Positions 1 through 11,165 of a stretch of 64,000 nucleotides of DNA are shown piece by piece. The notes below the pieces were generated by a model. The model had not been told where the DNA came from. It was given only the letters and a program-made list of their open reading frames with translations, and made no database searches. This DNA comes from Epiperipatus broadwayi (Eukaryota; Onychophora; Udeonychophora; Euonychophora; Peripatidae), in the NCBI GenBank assembly GCA_028023455.1, contig JAQFVV010012416.1:6553594-6617593 (forward strand), given 5' to 3'. The position numbers were made by a program, and so were the translations under genes. Every line of letters starts with the position of its first letter. The first letter of the stretch is position 1.

Positions 1-690
1 GATCTATCCAATATTCTGTTTGCAAGTGCTCATGTATTAGAACTACTCTTATGTAATTTATTAAATACCATTATTTTGAACATGGATATGTCCATGTTCC
101 TTTATAGCAGTTTCTGCCTAAACAAAGTATTTGTGAGAGCTAGTCCATGTGTTGTGTATAAATTTTAATAGTAGTAAACCATTTGAATATGCAGCACCAA
201 TCCATCATTTTTAATAACTTTTGGCCAAAGCGCTACTATCTGCGCAATGCATGCATTAAAATCTCCAGGAGAAAAAAAGATCTTTTAATGGTACACTGCT
301 GCAGTAATACTATTCAACAGGGAATAAAAGCTTTCCATCTCTGGATTCTTTGACCTTAAAGTTGGAGCATACACACTAATAAAATGTGTATAATTCTTGT
401 TGAGCAAAGTGAGTTTTAACACTTTTAGCCTTCCATTGACACACTGAGGAATTCCAACAGAAGAAAATATTAAATTAAACTTTACAGCAAATCCAACATG
501 CATTCTCCTTTCATTGACTGATCTGCCTTTACCAAAAAACTTGTATCCATCCGTCAATTCTATTAAACTTTTTTTCCTCTGGGAGATGAGTTCTCACTAA
601 GAGCAGCTTTATCGATCTTAAACCTTACCAACTCCTTAGCCAACAATGCAGTTCTCTATTCTGGTCTTGAAGGATTTGTAAGTTCACACA
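1..690 (-). pseudogene. LINE endonuclease (AP-endonuclease domain) remnant, broken, continues off the left edge
   Basis: Read on the minus strand, this is the N-terminal half of an apurinic-endonuclease-like domain of a non-LTR retrotransposon. The longest open piece is 557-285. It contains GFAVKF, then ISVYAPTL (the usual VYAP strand), then a frame change near 285 leading to PGDFNA, the counterpart of the conserved GDFNAR motif. Upstream, around 590-660, LLAKELVRFKIDKAALSE resembles the family's ALSET strand. Downstream, towards base 1, a stretch like the family's TTWMHPRS region is recognisable but has stops. The E-T and D-F-N landmarks place it in the endonuclease/exonuclease/phosphatase fold that nicks target DNA for target-primed reverse transcription. 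It differs from the RTE copies elsewhere in the window and is more CR1/Jockey-like, though the clade is uncertain. No reverse transcriptase is seen inside the window. Confidence 0.7.
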
Positions 691-1045
691 TTTCATGTAT
701 TAATGTTTAGAAGAAAATCACTATTATTATTTTTATTATTAATTACCATTGAATTGAATTATCTGCTAGTGTGGTACCCTAGTCAATCTGACTGAGACAG
801 ACGATGTTTAGACAAACATTTTCTAGTCCCTTCCACTTTTGTGATAAGCAGGAGAATCTCTAAATAGGGCTACCTAAACATACCATTTTTTGCCATCTCA
901 CAGAAATCCAATTGCAAACCAACTCATTAGTGATTGTACTGTCTCAAGCAAAGATTACAAGTAAGAATTTCCAACCTACTAAGCCTATGGTCATCATTAC
1001 TTTCTTCATTTTTACAGATTTGAGCTAAAAATAAAAAAGGGGAAT
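691..1045. other. AT-rich stretch, no gene
   Basis: No coding frame is supported. It may contain the 5' part of the LINE to its left, since that element is read towards base 1, but no motif confirms this. Confidence 0.3.
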
Positions 1046-1049
1046 TGAA

Positions 1050-1430
1050 AATGCTATGGGATGATGGTAACTGTCATTTTTGATAAACCAAGGACATCAA
1101 AATGAGTAGATGCTATACTGGGCTCGGATCTATGACTATAGAGGTGAATGAGTTTGGATTGAAAACATTAATATGTTTCATCTTGAGCTCTTAGTTTTAT
1201 TATTAACTAAATCGGTAAAAGGTGGCTGCTAGAGGGTTGCATTAGATTCTTAGATCTAAGTGCAGTGCTCTCAGATCCAAAACTCCTCTGTGACGAAAGC
1301 CACAGGCTAAAAACTAGTCTGGGGATATTGGATAAGTAGACACTAGACAGGGATTTTATGCACAAATCTTCCTGCGTCCATTGATTATTAAGGCTTGCAC
1401 TTGGTGGCAGTACTATCTGGAGTTTACTAT
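1050..1430 (+). mobile_element. Decayed copy of the hammerhead-type (PLE-like) element
   Basis: It is clearly related to the copies at 63613-64000 (same orientation) and 31902-32489 (opposite). Shared landmarks in order are a segment ending TTGGATTGAAAACATTAA, AAAGGTGGCTGCTAGAGGG, a stretch ending GCAGTGCTCTCAGATCCAA, the ribozyme-like core, CTAGTCTGGGGATATTGGAT, and GTCCATTGATTA. It encodes no protein. The terminal repeats seen in the 31.9-kb copy are not recognisable here. This is probably an old non-autonomous copy. Confidence 0.6.
1280..1326 (+). ncRNA. Degenerate hammerhead ribozyme core
   Basis: This sits where the 63.9-kb and 32.1-kb copies carry CTGATGA ... GAAAC ... GTC. Here the first core box reads GTGACGA (invariant C3 changed to G) and GAAA has become AAAA (G12 changed). 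The GTC cleavage triplet and the TGGGG helix I strand remain. With two invariant core bases lost it should be inactive. Confidence 0.4.
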
Positions 1431-1479
1431 TGCTAATGGAAATGTTGGATAAACCCAATCCCATTATCATAGTTCATAT

Positions 1480-2160
1480 AAGGAGATGTAATATATATAC
1501 AAAATATCCTCGTTATTTACAGCATCACTTTAGGTCCAGTATTCACCAATCTAAAAATCCATAGGTTCCATACTATCACTGGTAGGCCATTAACATATGG
1601 AAGAAAAAAGAATAATATGACTTGAAATATTAATGTGATATTTTTAACATTTGAATGTATTTGAAAAGTTTAAATGAAGTTTGAATGTTTTTAAAGCTAT
1701 TTAACATTGAATCCTAGATGATAGAAAAGTCTAACATGATTTTTCAGTATATATATATATTACAAAACCTACTTAGAAATGACCAACTGAATTGCATATA
1801 TAAGAAGTAGTTATTTGAAAAAAATTATGCAGTAATTTTTTCAAACATCTAAAATGTTTTTAACTTATAACTTGATAAATATTAGTTGATTTTCATTTTA
1901 TTTCAAGAGGTTTGTTTTTTCATTAAGTCTACATTCTTTTAAAATGAAAATACTTCAATTTTTAATTGAAGATTATCAAAATTTTTATTTGTACATAGGT
2001 TTTAAAAAAGTAAAGAAATTTGCTTTAAACTAACAAAAAATTATTTTAATCTTGATACATTTTTTTTCATTGCTGCTGGAATTTGTAATGGTTTATGAAT
2101 TCAATTGTTTGCTTTTTTGCAACAAAACAATGAGCGAGATAGTATGAGTATGGATTTAAT
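1480..2160. other. AT-rich spacer, nothing recognised
   Basis: No supported frames. It holds short TA runs only. Confidence 0.4.
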
Positions 2161-2170
2161 ATATATATAT

Positions 2171-3624
2171 CAGAGGTGGCCAAACTTTTAGATGTTTGGG
2201 GGTGGTTTTTTTGGTGAAAGTGTACTTGAGGACAACTATTTTTTTCAGGGCTTTGAATCGGAAACCGTGAAAAAAAATGTTATTTTTGCCAGAACAGAAA
2301 AAAATAACGGTTTGAAGTCCTGGTTTTTTTAGAATGTACTTATGAATTGGTGGTTTTTTTTAATAAAGTCTTTTTAGATACTCTAAAATATTGGTGATGT
2401 TTTTAGAAGATATGAACTGATGAATTTTTTTCAATAAGATACAAACTGTTGAAGACATTTTATATGACTACTATTAAATTACCTCAGTTCCTTCTAGTAT
2501 TACAATTTGTCCATGTCACTTTATAAAATATTTATTAATGGACTGTTGTCCACTAATTTTTATGTTATTTTGCCAATTTTATGGTTATTTTATCAAGAAA
2601 AACATACCTATGATGCTGCCCTCTTTATAATTATTTTGTAACTAAAAAATCAATAATATTGAAATTTAAAGTTATAACAATGAGATAAAGCCTGCCTTCC
2701 AAGGTACTGATTGGTTGTTTTACATCCTCTACAAAAAGGAGCACTTGTCAACAATTTTGACAGTTCTAAAGTTCTTTGTTTTGATTTTCCAAATGAAAAT
2801 GCATGTTTTAGAGTATTTTTTTTACATATCCATTATTATTTTCATAAAATATGTGTGAAAATATAATTATTCTAGAAGAATAGTTCAGATTTTAGTAAAA
2901 ATTATTTACTTTTAGATTAAAGTAAATTGAGAAAGAAATCAATGACATAGGCTGCATTTTGTAATAGGTTACGAAAAGTACATTTTATGTTGTTCACTAT
3001 AGATTATTTTTATCAATTATAAATAGATATTTATTTTTGAAAAAACTTTCATTTACTTTAATAATCTGACAAATTATTAATTTTTTTTATATAAACTAAA
3101 ATAAAATAAAATGAATATAATTTTAAAAGATTAAATATATTTTTACTGCTGGTTCTACAATTGACCAATCAAAAATTTAGAACTAACTCACCAGGCCAAT
3201 AGATATTTTGAATGGGGTTTTGGCCAATCAAAAATTTAGAACTTTAATTTACCAGGCCAATAGATATTTTGAACAAGGTAAGGATCAAATTACAATTATA
3301 CAAAGTGTTTTAAAAAGTTCACAACTTTTTAGCTTTAAAATCAGTTCATTAAAATCCTGTTTCTCCAGGACAAGTTATTTTCATTTCTCCTTAGGAAAAC
3401 AGCAATTAAATATTTCTAAGAATTTTAGCTCTAGCATTACACAAAAATAATTTAATTATTTTCAGCTTCTTCCAACCTGGATTTATTTTTGAGATCGACA
3501 GTAACAACAGGGTGTTATTTTAAATTTAACTATTTTTAAACAAGAATAATTATGAATTTTTTTTTTTTGTCAATATTTACATCAGCTTCATGGTTGTCTG
3601 AGGTTGACATCTTGGCCACCCCTG
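2171..3624. mobile_element. Non-autonomous hAT-like DNA transposon, 1.45 kb
   Basis: Ends are CAGAGGTGGCCAA at the left and TTGGCCACCCCTG at the right, near-perfect 13-bp inverted repeats of the hAT CAGNG type. The flanks are ATATATAT (2163-2170) and ATATATGT (3625-3632), an 8-bp target duplication with one mismatch, as expected for hAT but in AT-rich target DNA where chance matches are easier. No transposase is recognisable; the 80-codon frame at 3208-3450 looks incidental and arises partly from an internal duplication. The body is very AT-rich. Confidence 0.75.
3165..3274. repeat. Two-copy tandem repeat, about 57-bp unit
   Basis: CCAATCAAAAATTTAGAACT followed by CCAGGCCAATAGATATTTTG occurs twice (from about 3165 and from about 3222) inside the hAT-like element. 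Confidence 0.8.
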
Positions 3625-3846
3625 ATATATGTAGTCTTTTCATTTTGATACTCTGCCATTATAACTATTAATGTAAAAAATTAAGTAAAACAGTTTAAAT
3701 ATAAAATTTAATAAGAAATATACTTTCAATGCTTTCCATGAATATGATACGAAAGTGTTGAAAACATACTTCTTACTAAATTTTATAAACTCTGTTTTAA
3801 ATGTATGTAAATAAATCATTTTTTATAGTGCGATGTTTATAAACTG

Positions 3847-4412
3847 TAATATTTAACACAGCATTACGCTGTTGCACATGCGCTTTGAAGATTTTAACTA
3901 TAAATGAATGAATACTAACACTCAACCACATGATAAAGTCTTTGGAAAAGATAGAATGGCCATTTATCTTTTCGAACCCAAACGCTTTTGTATGGGCGAA
4001 TCTTAAGTGTTTGAAAGTGAAAGCGTGAATATATTAAATAATCACTTTAAATTACTATTACATGTTTGAATGAAAGATGCTAATGAAATTTACTAGAATT
4101 TACGATACGTCATTCTTCTTATGTATTTAATATCAAATAAGAAGAATGACATATCGTAAATTCTAGTAAATTTCATTAGCGTCTTTCATTCAAGCATGTA
4201 ATAATAATTTAAAGTAATTATTTAATATATTCACGCTTTCACTTTCAAACACTTAAGATTCGCCCATACAAAAGCGTTTGGGTTCAAAAAGATAGATGGC
4301 CATTCTATCTTTTCCAAAGACTTTATCATGTGGTTGAGTGTTAGTATTCATTCATTTATAGTTAAAATCTTCAAAGCGCATGTGCAACAGCGTAATGCTG
4401 TGTTAAATATTA
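3847..4412. mobile_element. Foldback element with about 280-bp near-perfect inverted arms (family F1)
   Basis: Almost the whole element is a palindrome: the left arm 3847-4133 is matched in reverse by 4134-4412 with few mismatches and almost no loop. Ends are TTAACACAGCATTACGC and its complement, bounded by TTAA and TA, so either a TTAA-type or a TA-type target duplication is possible. Shared family words are AAGCGCATG, GGGCGAATCTTAAG and GAAAGCGTGAA; related copies are at 6741-7457 and 36722-36940. No protein is encoded. Confidence 0.85.
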
Positions 4413-5273
4413 AACTCTGATTTAGTATTTTTTACATTAATATATATATAGTCATGTGATATTGCCAAGTCTAATTAATATTTTGATTGTCTTTTAGCTG
4501 CTATGGTCAGTAACTTTTAGGGAAATGACCAAACGTATCATACATATATGCTATTTATCAATAATTTTTTTATCAGTTTTCTTTTTTTTATTTCTATTTG
4601 TTATTAATAATTTTTTTTTTTTGGCAGTATGTTGTTTGCTATTTCTATTAAAATATTCACTAAAATTTATTGTTATGTGTATCATTTCCTTCATTTCTAT
4701 CTATTTATTTGTAAGTCATAGTAGGGTGTTTTCTTTAAATAATATGTATACTTAATTAGAGGTGGTATTAATTTGATATAGAGAAAGAATAAATGCAAGC
4801 ATGCAGGACATAATTCATTTTTCTATTCAATTATGTAGTTGTATCACTTCTAAGCATTTTATTTTTTAAGCAACAACCTTAAATACTTTTTTTTTTTTAA
4901 CATATGGGCAATGCATGTGTGGCAAAAATGTAAGCAACCACATCAAAATAGTTCATTATTCAACATTTTAAATATTACAGAATTGTTTTTATTTAAAATT
5001 AAAATAAATATATTTTGTTAGAATTTTTTAAATAATATCTTTCATTTGTTATTTTGCAAATTATATCTCATATGTACATGTGTGTGTGCAGAAATAAATA
5101 TTACATAATAGTGAAATATCCACATCCACTATATTTTCTTCCAAGACTTTCTAGCAGATATGAATAGTGAACAAAAACTCATGCTTTGTTTACAATCTTT
5201 TGTAAGATTATAAATAAATCCACATAAATAAACATTTAAAACGTACACTCATGTATATACATATAACAAAATA
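4413..5273. other. AT-rich spacer, no supported gene
   Basis: The frame at 4525-4755 is a run of T-rich codons (F, L, I, S) typical of non-coding AT-rich DNA. Nothing else was recognised. Confidence 0.4.
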
Positions 5274-5275
5274 TT

Positions 5276-5430
5276 TATAAGGGACTTGAACTCGAACTTT
5301 CAAGTTCCCTACATCTATCCAATCTATCTTACACAACTTATACATATGACCACATACACTTGTATAAGTTGTGTAAGATAGATTGGATAGATATAAGGAG
5401 CTTGAAAATTCGAGTTCAAGTCCCTTATAA
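5276..5430. repeat. Hairpin MITE (family H1)
   Basis: A nearly perfect inverted repeat. TTATAAGGGACTTGAACTCG at the left is matched by its complement at the right, and the arms continue through the TCTATCCAATCTATCTTAC region to a short centre with CATATGACC. The terminal words are shared with 55223-55695 (AAGGGATTGAA, TTCAAGCTCCCTTCAGCTATC). Confidence 0.8.
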
Positions 5431-5963
5431 TTATATTAAGTTTACTATAGACAATATATATATTTAAATATTATATAATGTCATTTATATCTGTAGCCTG
5501 TGAAAATCTTTGTTTTAATATATTTGTTTTACAGATATTTTAACATATGCATGTATATTTATATACATCTATATATTATAATTTAAAAATTAGTTTATTA
5601 TATTAATAATAATAAATGAAAATAGAGAATGCTTTTGTATTTAAAATAAAAATTTTCTTAGAATTCTTTGTTTGTGTGTGTGTGAATGTTTTTGTTAGTG
5701 ATTTATTTATCTTTTATTTATTGGATGATGGAATTAACAATAAATTCATTGTAGTGTTACATACAATAGCTAATATTTAAAAATTTTTAAAATGCTGATG
5801 TTTTAGCTTAATTTAGTAGTGATCTTTTTGTCCCTCTCATCCAACTTCACACTATTAAAAATTTAAATATAAAGTAATATAAATGTTGCTGAAAATTGGT
5901 TAATATTGTAAGTTAGAAAAAATCATGTACTTAAGCAATTTAATTATATATATTAAAATGAAA
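5431..5963. other. AT-rich spacer
   Basis: No gene is supported; there are short TG and TA runs. Confidence 0.4.
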
Positions 5964-7774
5964 TACCGTGTTTCCCCAAAAATAAGACCTCTCATATTAA
6001 TTTTTGTTCCAAAACACGAAGTAGACTTAATTTCAGAGGGTGTCTTATTTTTTCATGTACAAAAGTCTACATTTATTCAAGTATAAAAATGTACATTTAT
6101 TTAAGTACTTTTTCTCTTTGAAGAAAGCTGTAAGATTCTTACTCCGAGAACCCCCACAATTTTTTTCTTGTACTCATCACAATAGTTGCACTCATCTTAT
6201 CTGACAATTAGAATATTATTCCATTTAAATTTACCATTAAATCAAGTATTAATTGAAGACTTGAGAGCCAGGAGTGATTACAATAAAGGATTATAATTAA
6301 GAATAGTTTCTCTTCACAAATACAATTAAAAAATATATAAAATTTCAGAAAATATGTCTTTATTTCACACATGCACATTAAGTCATCCATTACAACATAT
6401 GGCGTATTAAATTACGATGATTCAGATATGGCACAATCACATCCATCTTTTACCAAATTACTTGAGTATGCTTTTAAAAACTTTTCTTTAAAAGAAAGAT
6501 TGATGATTTAACTTAACCTAAATTTTCATTATTAAAATCACTTTCACGGAAGTGATTTTAATAAAGCTTTCAGAAGAAAAAAAAATGTTTAAGAAATCAA
6601 ATTAATTTTTCTTTTATTTTGAATATTTAAAAGCTATTATGCTGAAACTAGAAAACTAAATCAAGCCATTTAAATATTAAATATACCTAAATATGTATAA
6701 ATGAAATTATAAATTATCCGATATACTGACTTATGGTAGATACTTTAAACCTGTGTTCAATGCGCTTTAAAATTCATAATAATCAAGCACATTTTGCTGA
6801 CAGAGGGACCTTCCAAACCATGACACAAGATAGCGACTATAAAGATAAGAGCGGCTGTCTTATCTTTAACCTAAATGTCCACATATATAGGCGAATCTGA
6901 AGCATCTTGATTTGGAAGCGTGAAGTTGTTGTTGTCTCCACTGTTTAAGTCCATTATTTCCTTTGCAAATTAACATACATGAAATCTTGCGATTTACAGT
7001 GAGTTAATATTACGATCTTAATGTTGGAAATTCTGAGTGTAAAATGTCATCAAAATGTGCTTGATTATTACGAATTTTAAAGCGCATTGAACACAAGTTA
7101 AAGCCTGTTTAAAGTATTTACATATGCTTTCTGTGTGCTCAATAAATTAATTATTACTCTTCAATAGTTTATAGAAATTCCAACATTAAGATCATAATAT
7201 TAACTTGCTGTAAATCGCAAGATTTCGCGTATGTTAATTTATAAAGGAAATAGTGGACTTAAACAGTGGAGATAGCAAGATGCTTCAGATTCGCCTATAT
7301 ATGTGGACATTTAGGTTGAAGATAAGACAGCTGCTCTTATCTTTATAAAAATCGCTATCTCTCGTGGTTTGGAAGATCCCTCTGTTGGCAAAATGTACTT
7401 GATCATTACGAATTTTAAAGCGCATTGAACACAGGTTAAAGCCTGTCTAAAGTATTTACATATGCTTTCTATGTGCTCAATAAATTAATGACTTGTGGTA
7501 GATAAATTGTTATATACAGGTACATTTACATTTATTGAAAATAATCGATGGGAAACTATATATTACCATTTATTTAAAGCATTAATGTCAATAATATTAT
7601 TTATTTATACATTCATTACTTTAAAATTCAATATGTCCATCTATGTTTCGATGAGCAAACAAACAGCTGTCTGTCAGGCTGCCAATTTTAACTAGGGCTT
7701 ATATTATAAGCATCCTCAGAAATTATGCTAGGGGTTATTTTTTGGTTAGGTCTTATTTTCGTGGGAACACGATA
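5964..7774. mobile_element. TA-flanked DNA transposon with AATAAGACCT terminal repeats, host to a foldback insertion
   Basis: The left end is TACCGTGTTTCCCC then AAAAATAAGACCT; the right end is AGGTCTTATTTTCGTGGGAA then CACGATA. The roughly 27-bp ends are inverted repeats with a few mismatches, bounded by TA on both sides. A second TCTTATTTT copy near 6045 is typical of subterminal repeats in this widespread repeat type. The TA boundary suggests a mariner-like family, but no transposase is seen. About 740 bp in the middle (6741-7487) is a different foldback element, so the original was about 1.05 kb. Confidence 0.65.
6741..7457. mobile_element. Large foldback element (family F1), nested and partly duplicated
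   Basis: Left and right arms of over 250 bp are inverted copies. Examples are AACCTGTGTTCAATGCGC and its complement near 7430, GGCGAATCTGAAGCATCTTG and its complement near 7285, and AAGATAAGA blocks. Words shared with 3847-4412 (GGCGAATCT, GAAGCGTGAA, AAAGCGCAT) put it in the same family. The right terminus occurs twice: 7069-7152 and 7409-7490 are direct repeats of about 82 bp, suggesting a second insertion or internal duplication. The outer flanks TGACTTATGGTAGATA (6728-6743) and TGACTTGTGGTAGATA (7488-7503) form an apparent 16-bp target duplication. Confidence 0.75.
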
Positions 7775-8937
7775 TATGCTCACACTTTTTACTAATAATA
7801 GTTTGATGAAAACTTATAATGGCAAAATGCATTCGGATCAAGTTACTAAATGGTGTAAATGTGAACTAAAATATTAAAATTTTGTGTTGCAGATTTTTAT
7901 TTCTGATGATGATTATTATTATTATTGTTGTTGTTATTGTTATTATTATTGTTGTTGTTGTTATTATTATTATTTTTTTATATTTTTGAAAGTGGATCAC
8001 TTAATTAGTGGCTGTTGACACTATTATAGTCTCATTGTATAGATAATTAATATTTTAATGAAAGATATTGCTGTTATTATAGGTAATTTTATTTAACAGA
8101 TAATATTCAATCTTACTATTGTTGTTGGCAAACTGGATATTTTTCATTGATTATCTTTGGAACTGGTTATTTTATTTCCCAAAATAATAATTATCAAAAT
8201 CACAACCAGTTTTAAAAAATGCCAAACTCTAAACATTTATGTAAGTGAGTATTTAAAGAAAAGAATAACAATTTGCAGTGCAGTAAAGTTAGTATAATTA
8301 GTGAATCAACTTTAAGCATATCATTCAACAGGTACATAATGCTGAAAATTAATGCTTCAAATAATATGTATTCAAAAATTAGAAAAGTCTGATCTCCCAA
8401 TACTGTGGTTCGAACCCTAAGAACCTCCAAACTTGTCTGTTTCATACGCACTGTCCAAAAAAATATTTCAATATCGACATAAAACAATAATTTATTTTTA
8501 ATATTTAAACTATTAAAATCTTGTGCACCTTGGCGTTGAACTTTTTTTTTTTTTTAATTAATACTTCTTAATGCCAATCTAAAATTTTATTGGTAATGTT
8601 TGTCAATGCAATGTATTTTGAAGCTTCATTTTCTGAATCTATCACATTTGATCAAGAAGACAGACTCGTGGGAAATAAAAAAAAAAGAACTTATTTTAAT
8701 TAGAGCATTTGATTTCTTTCTCTCAAACTTCCAAAAAGAAAATGAAAAGTAACTTTTAATTTTAAGTTAAGAATTTAAATTTATTTTTTCTTCCGTGATT
8801 ATTCCTCCAATATAAGTTTAATCTAATCTTTCCTGAAAATTTCTATAATACAAGAGCTTTTGTGGATATAATGGATTAGATAATGATTTATATTTTTTAT
8901 TTTATTTTATAGCTACTCTGAATTATAGAATTGAGAT
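7775..8937. other. AT-rich spacer with a TTG/TTA microsatellite
   Basis: About 7906-7975 is a mixed (TTA)n/(TTG)n tract. The 91-codon minus-strand frame at 8487-8212 matches no known protein type and looks incidental. Confidence 0.5.
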
Positions 8938-8942
8938 ATATA

Positions 8943-10541
8943 TTGTGATGGGATAATGGTGATCGAATCCCATCATGATTATCTCAGCTAGCCCTTTAAA
9001 TCCTAATACAAAAATTAACCAATATAAATTCAGATTTAAAAAATTTATGTTTGTAAATATAATTTTATACACATATATTGTATGTATAATTTTATTCTTA
9101 TTATTATTTTAATTTTTTGTATTAAGGAAAAAAAAGATGTGTATATTTTATTTTACTTTATCTATCAAAAAAGTTAAAAGGAAAACTTAAAATTAAGTTG
9201 TTTTCTTTATCCTAACCCTTTAAATTGTAATGCAAAACAAACTAAAGAAATATTTTAAAATTAACAAATATAAATTAGGATTTAAAAAATCTATGTAGTT
9301 ATAATTTTATATGCATATATGGTATGTATAATATTCTTATTTAATTTTTTGTATTGAGGAAAAAAATTTGTATATATAGTTTTATCTATCTAGAAAGCAA
9401 AAAAAAGAAAAACTTGAAATTAAATTTTTTTATCTTGTAAAAGTATAATTACTAAAAAGAGAATAGAACTGTAAAAAAATTTTTCTTTTTAATTACCCTT
9501 TGATAGTTTCGCTTTTGTAAAGGAATGAAAAAAATTTTTTCTCCCTTTTATCAAAGCTACAGGTTTTGAAGCAATAATTTTTTTTGGTATATTAAATGTT
9601 TAATTTATTTGGTTGATTAATGAAAAGATTTATCTGGAGTTTTAATTAGAAGGAAAAGTAGCAATAAGAAAAAAACAGTCTGACAATAAAGTTTCTTTTC
9701 AGGTGTAATGCTATAAATTAAATTTGAAAAACTAAAGGGAGATTATTAGAGATTTATTCTGACCTTGTAGCAGAAAAAGATAAAGAGCAATATACTTGAT
9801 TATTGGAAGAAAAAAAAACATTGGCTGAAAAAAAATTGAAGCTTGGTCTTGAAATTCTGGAAAGCTCGTATAAACTTCATAACCGTAATCATTACGGAGT
9901 GTGATAAATCACTTGCAGGGGAGATACATCATTATTGAATACATTATGAATTCGTGTTTTGCAAAAATGTTATTCTCTAGAATGGCTGAAGAAGACAATA
10001 TGGAGTAGAGATCTAGGTAAGTACACCACACTTTTTTTTCCCTCATTGACATGTAAGTCAGTACATCATTGCTTTGGCTTAGGAATGCCTGCCTAATGGG
10101 AAAATGTTCCTGAACTGAAGGTCATTCTAAATCCTGATGCTTCGGTTTATAATGTTAATGCCTGAAGAGCATGTTGGAAGCCTGCAACAAATGCATCAAT
10201 TTATTTTTTTGTAAAGAAAAAAAAAAGAATAGAAGTATACTACCAGAGTAAAACATTTTTTATTAGAATTATTGAAGAGAACTTAGCTCCAGATATTTCC
10301 TTATTTTATTAAATCAAAGTGTTGTAATGGGAGAAAACCACACATCACCAGAAAATGTTTTTTTCCTTCTAATATATGGCATTGTTTGTATTTTTTTTGC
10401 TTCCATTAATATAATTTATAAATTCTTTGACATGTATACATGTTTCTGTGTGCATATGGAGTAATATCTTACTGTAAATGTACCAAACATTATTTTTATT
10501 TTTTTTTTGTAAATGCCACTATAAGTAATTGCACATACCTA
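8943..10541 (+). repeat. 5' LTR of the Gypsy element, first part
   Basis: It aligns with 22185-22497 plus 24310-25440 of the right LTR. It has an internal approximate duplication: 8996-9175 and 9220-9400 both contain AAATATAAATT-like, TATGTATAAT and TTTTTTGTATT blocks and a TTTTATCTATC box. The block around 10150 (AATGCCTGAAGAGCATG) is nearly identical to 25048. Confidence 0.7.
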
Positions 10542-10558
10542 ATGCTTGAATATCCTAG

Positions 10559-10600
10559 AACTTCACTGAGGAAGCCAATAGCAGAAATCGGTCTGGGGTT
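10559..10600 (+). ncRNA. Candidate type-I hammerhead ribozyme
   Basis: The core boxes are CTGAGGA (10566-10572) and GAAA (10584-10587), with cleavage triplet GTC ending at 10593. Helix I pairs 10559-10565 with 10594-10600 (seven pairs, two of them G-U). Helix II is minimal: GC/GC around a CAATA loop, but with an A-A mismatch next to the core. Helix III is two pairs (A-U and U-G) around a 2-nt loop. Short helices II and III are a feature of hammerheads reported in Penelope-like elements and retrozymes. Activity is untested; the mismatch is the main weakness. Confidence 0.5.
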
Positions 10601-10655
10601 GAGGATATTTGTTAAGAGCTTATTTAATAGCGAGCTCTTTATATAATACCTAGTA
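10601..10655 (+). repeat. Sequence shared with a small insertion in the 3' LTR
   Basis: GTTAAGAGCTTATTT, then GCGAGCTC, recurs in reverse complement at 28690-28712. The preceding GGGGTTGAGGATAT matches the reverse complement near 28725. So a short ribozyme-adjacent repeat has at least two copies in the window. Confidence 0.6.
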
Positions 10656-11066
10656 TATTGTAATCGCCCACGAGACCGAGGCAACATCACTACCTACTCT
10701 AATCCTTGCTTGACGATTCCTTTTTTTTGTTGGCACCCGCTGTGTTCTTCCGTCCGGGGATTACATGATGTTCTGCGACGATAATTTCTAACACCCATAC
10801 ACGTACGCTTTATTTATTTTATACATAGATTCGAATCGAATCCCAGTAATAGGCGCCAGGAGAACTTTTAGAAGAGTCCGCCACGTATGTGCATAAGCCC
10901 ACTCAATTATATCACAAAACATGCCCGTGCCTCGCTCCAGTCGGAAACATGAAACGAACACAGCTACAATTACCCTTCACACTATCTCCGTTATTATAAC
11001 CATAGAAAGGCCCGCCCTACATCCCACAGAACAAATTAATCCAACTTCACTTTAGTCTAAAAAGTA

Positions 11067-11165
11067 TCACGACATAAGCATAAAATCAACAAAATCCCAC
11101 CCCCAAAATATCAACTGCATTCAGCATAAAATCAATAAAATCCCACCCCCAAAATATCAACTGCA
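11067..11165. repeat. Two-copy tandem repeat, 48-bp unit
   Basis: AGCATAAAATCAAyAAAATC then CCACCCCCAAAATATCAACT, with a GCATTC end, occurs twice back to back. Confidence 0.85.

Noticed and set aside
4525-4755. Small membrane protein (hydrophobic 76-codon frame)
   Set aside because: The hydrophobicity comes from T-rich codons; no conserved features or start context were seen.
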